A stretch of DNA of 8,300 nucleotides from Balneolaceae bacterium (GTDB lineage Bacteria; Bacteroidota; Rhodothermia; Balneolales; Balneolaceae): the NCBI GenBank assembly GCA_007123785.1, contig SLGL01000184.1, positions 1-8,300 of the forward strand. The letters are read 5' to 3'. Below the pieces are notes generated by a model that searched no databases, had not been told where the DNA came from, and worked only from the letters and a program-made list of their open reading frames with translations. This document shows, one piece after another, positions 7,599 through 8,300 of this stretch (position 1 is the first letter of the stretch; every line of letters starts with the position of its first letter). The translations under genes were made by a program, and so were the position numbers.

Positions 7599-7610
7599 CG
7601 GGTACACCCG
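7599..7610. promoter_or_regulatory. Palindromic operator-like site, asd-proximal copy
   Basis: This is the second exact copy of CGGGTACACCCG, in the same orientation as the first. It is extended by C and G to CCGGGTACACCCGG (7598-7611). It ends 59 bp before the asd start codon. The outer base pair differs from that of the first copy (C-G instead of T-A) but keeps the symmetry, as expected for a binding site under selection on both half-sites. In RNA it could also form a 5-bp CCGGG/CCCGG stem with a TACA loop in the asd leader. Confidence 0.45.
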
Positions 7611-7669
7611 GAGAAGATTATTTCAATCATTCAACAACAGATAAAACCATAACAGACAAAAAAACACAG

Positions 7670-8300
7670 ATGCCACATTTTAATGTTGGAATTCTTGGTG
7701 CAACAGGTGCGGTTGGCCAGAAATTCATTCGACTTCTTCAGGATCATCCCTGGTTCACCATTCAGGCGCTGGGAGCTTCCGGCCGTTCTGCCGGAAAAAC
7801 CTACAAAGAAGCCGCCAACTGGGTAGAAAGTATTCCTCTGCCCCAATCCGTAGCGGATATTAAGGTGAAAAGCTGTAAGGCTTCTGAATTTGATGGTATC
7901 GACTTTGTGTTCTCCGGGTTGGATTCATCCGTGGCCACAGAAATTGAACGAGATTTTGCCGAAAACGGAATCCCTGTGATCAGCAATGCCAAAAATTACC
8001 GGACCGATCCTACTGTACCACTTCTGGTTCCTGAAGTGAATCCGGATCATATCGATCTGATCAGCACACAATCATTTACTGAGGATCAATCGGGCTGGAT
8101 CGTTACCAATCCAAACTGTGTGGTGATTCCTCTTGTGATGAGCCTCAAGCCGTTTTACGACCATTTTGGAATTGAATCGGTGGTGCTTACATCACTCCAG
8201 GCTATTTCCGGTGCGGGATATCCCGGTGTGCCAAGCCTCGATATTCTGGGTAATGTAATTCCCCTGATCGGAGGCGAAGAGCCAAAAATACGTGAAGAGC
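7670..8300 (+). CDS. asd: Aspartate-semialdehyde dehydrogenase, archaeal/fungal-like type, C-terminus cut by window edge
   Basis: This enzyme reduces L-aspartyl-4-phosphate to L-aspartate-4-semialdehyde with NADPH. It is the branch point to lysine/diaminopimelate, threonine and methionine. The first 210 codons are present, against a usual family length of about 340-365. The NADP-binding Rossmann loop GATGAVGQ is at residues 10-17, with the expected SGRSAGK (37-43) after the second strand. The catalytic cysteine is C150 in TNPNCVV (146-152). SLQAISGAGYPG (175-186) provides the conserved glutamine Q177 and the glycine-rich loop. This pattern (GILGATGAVGQ with ASGRSAGK and SLQAISGAGYPG) fits the archaeal/fungal-like subfamily better than the E. 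coli type. Start: ATG at 7670 gives the normal short lead-in MPHFNVGILGATG. The leader is A-rich with no Shine-Dalgarno. It is divergent from glyQS, with an operator-like palindrome 59 bp upstream. Confidence 0.96.
   Translation, partial: MPHFNVGILGATGAVGQKFIRLLQDHPWFTIQALGASGRSAGKTYKEAANWVESIPLPQSVADIKVKSCKASEFDGIDFVFSGLDSSVATEIERDFAENGIPVISNAKNYRTDPTVPLLVPEVNPDHIDLISTQSFTEDQSGWIVTNPNCVVIPLVMSLKPFYDHFGIESVVLTSLQAISGAGYPGVPSLDILGNVIPLIGGEEPKIREE

Larger units (their letters stand above)
7184..7669. other. 486-bp gene-free divergent region between glyQS and asd
   Basis: No convincing gene is seen. The region must hold the promoters of both divergent genes. It contains two identical palindromes (7243-7254 and 7599-7610, listed separately). 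A small perfect hairpin, AAACCT-GAA-AGGTTT (7382-7396), is followed by mixed sequence, so it is not a terminator. The asd leader ends in an A-rich stretch (ACAAAAAAACACAG) directly before the ATG. I see nothing matching a lysine riboswitch or T-box pattern, but reading by eye could miss a diverged one. Confidence 0.6.

Noticed and set aside
7631..7992. Minus-strand open frames across the start of asd
   Set aside because: They are antisense to the NADP-binding domain of asd, which is well supported on the plus strand.

Overview
The window looks like a chromosomal stretch from a Bacteroidota- or Balneolota-like Gram-negative bacterium. The evidence is indirect. Base composition is moderate, intergenic DNA is AT-rich, and gene starts have A/T-rich leaders without a clear Shine-Dalgarno sequence. 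Other pointers are an RND efflux pair, an alpha2-type glycyl-tRNA synthetase and an archaeal/fungal-type aspartate-semialdehyde dehydrogenase. The assignment to a phylum is inference.

Layout. Positions 1-2813 (minus) hold most of an RND inner-membrane efflux pump, cut by the left window edge. It is preceded in the same operon by its periplasmic adaptor (2810-3904, minus), with a 4-base ATGA overlap. About 520 bp without a gene follows (3905-4425). It contains a compact structured element bounded by perfect 13-bp inverted repeats and, next to it, the intrinsic terminator of thioredoxin. trxA (4426-4752, minus) is divergent from a small unassigned SAM-dependent methyltransferase (5003-5692, plus). 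That gene converges on glycyl-tRNA synthetase (5726-7183, minus). A 486-bp gap (7184-7669) carries two identical 12-bp palindromes, one near each flanking divergent gene. The window ends inside asd (7670 to the edge, plus).

How the genes work together. The adaptor and the pump would form a tripartite efflux machine with a TolC-like outer-membrane channel that is not in this window. The other genes are separate housekeeping units: thiol-disulfide reduction, charging of tRNA-Gly, and the branch point of aspartate-family amino acid synthesis. I see no defence system, CRISPR array, tRNA or rRNA gene, or transposase. The most interesting signals are non-coding: the inverted-repeat-bounded hairpin element at about 4033-4267, and the paired palindromes at 7243-7254 and 7599-7610.
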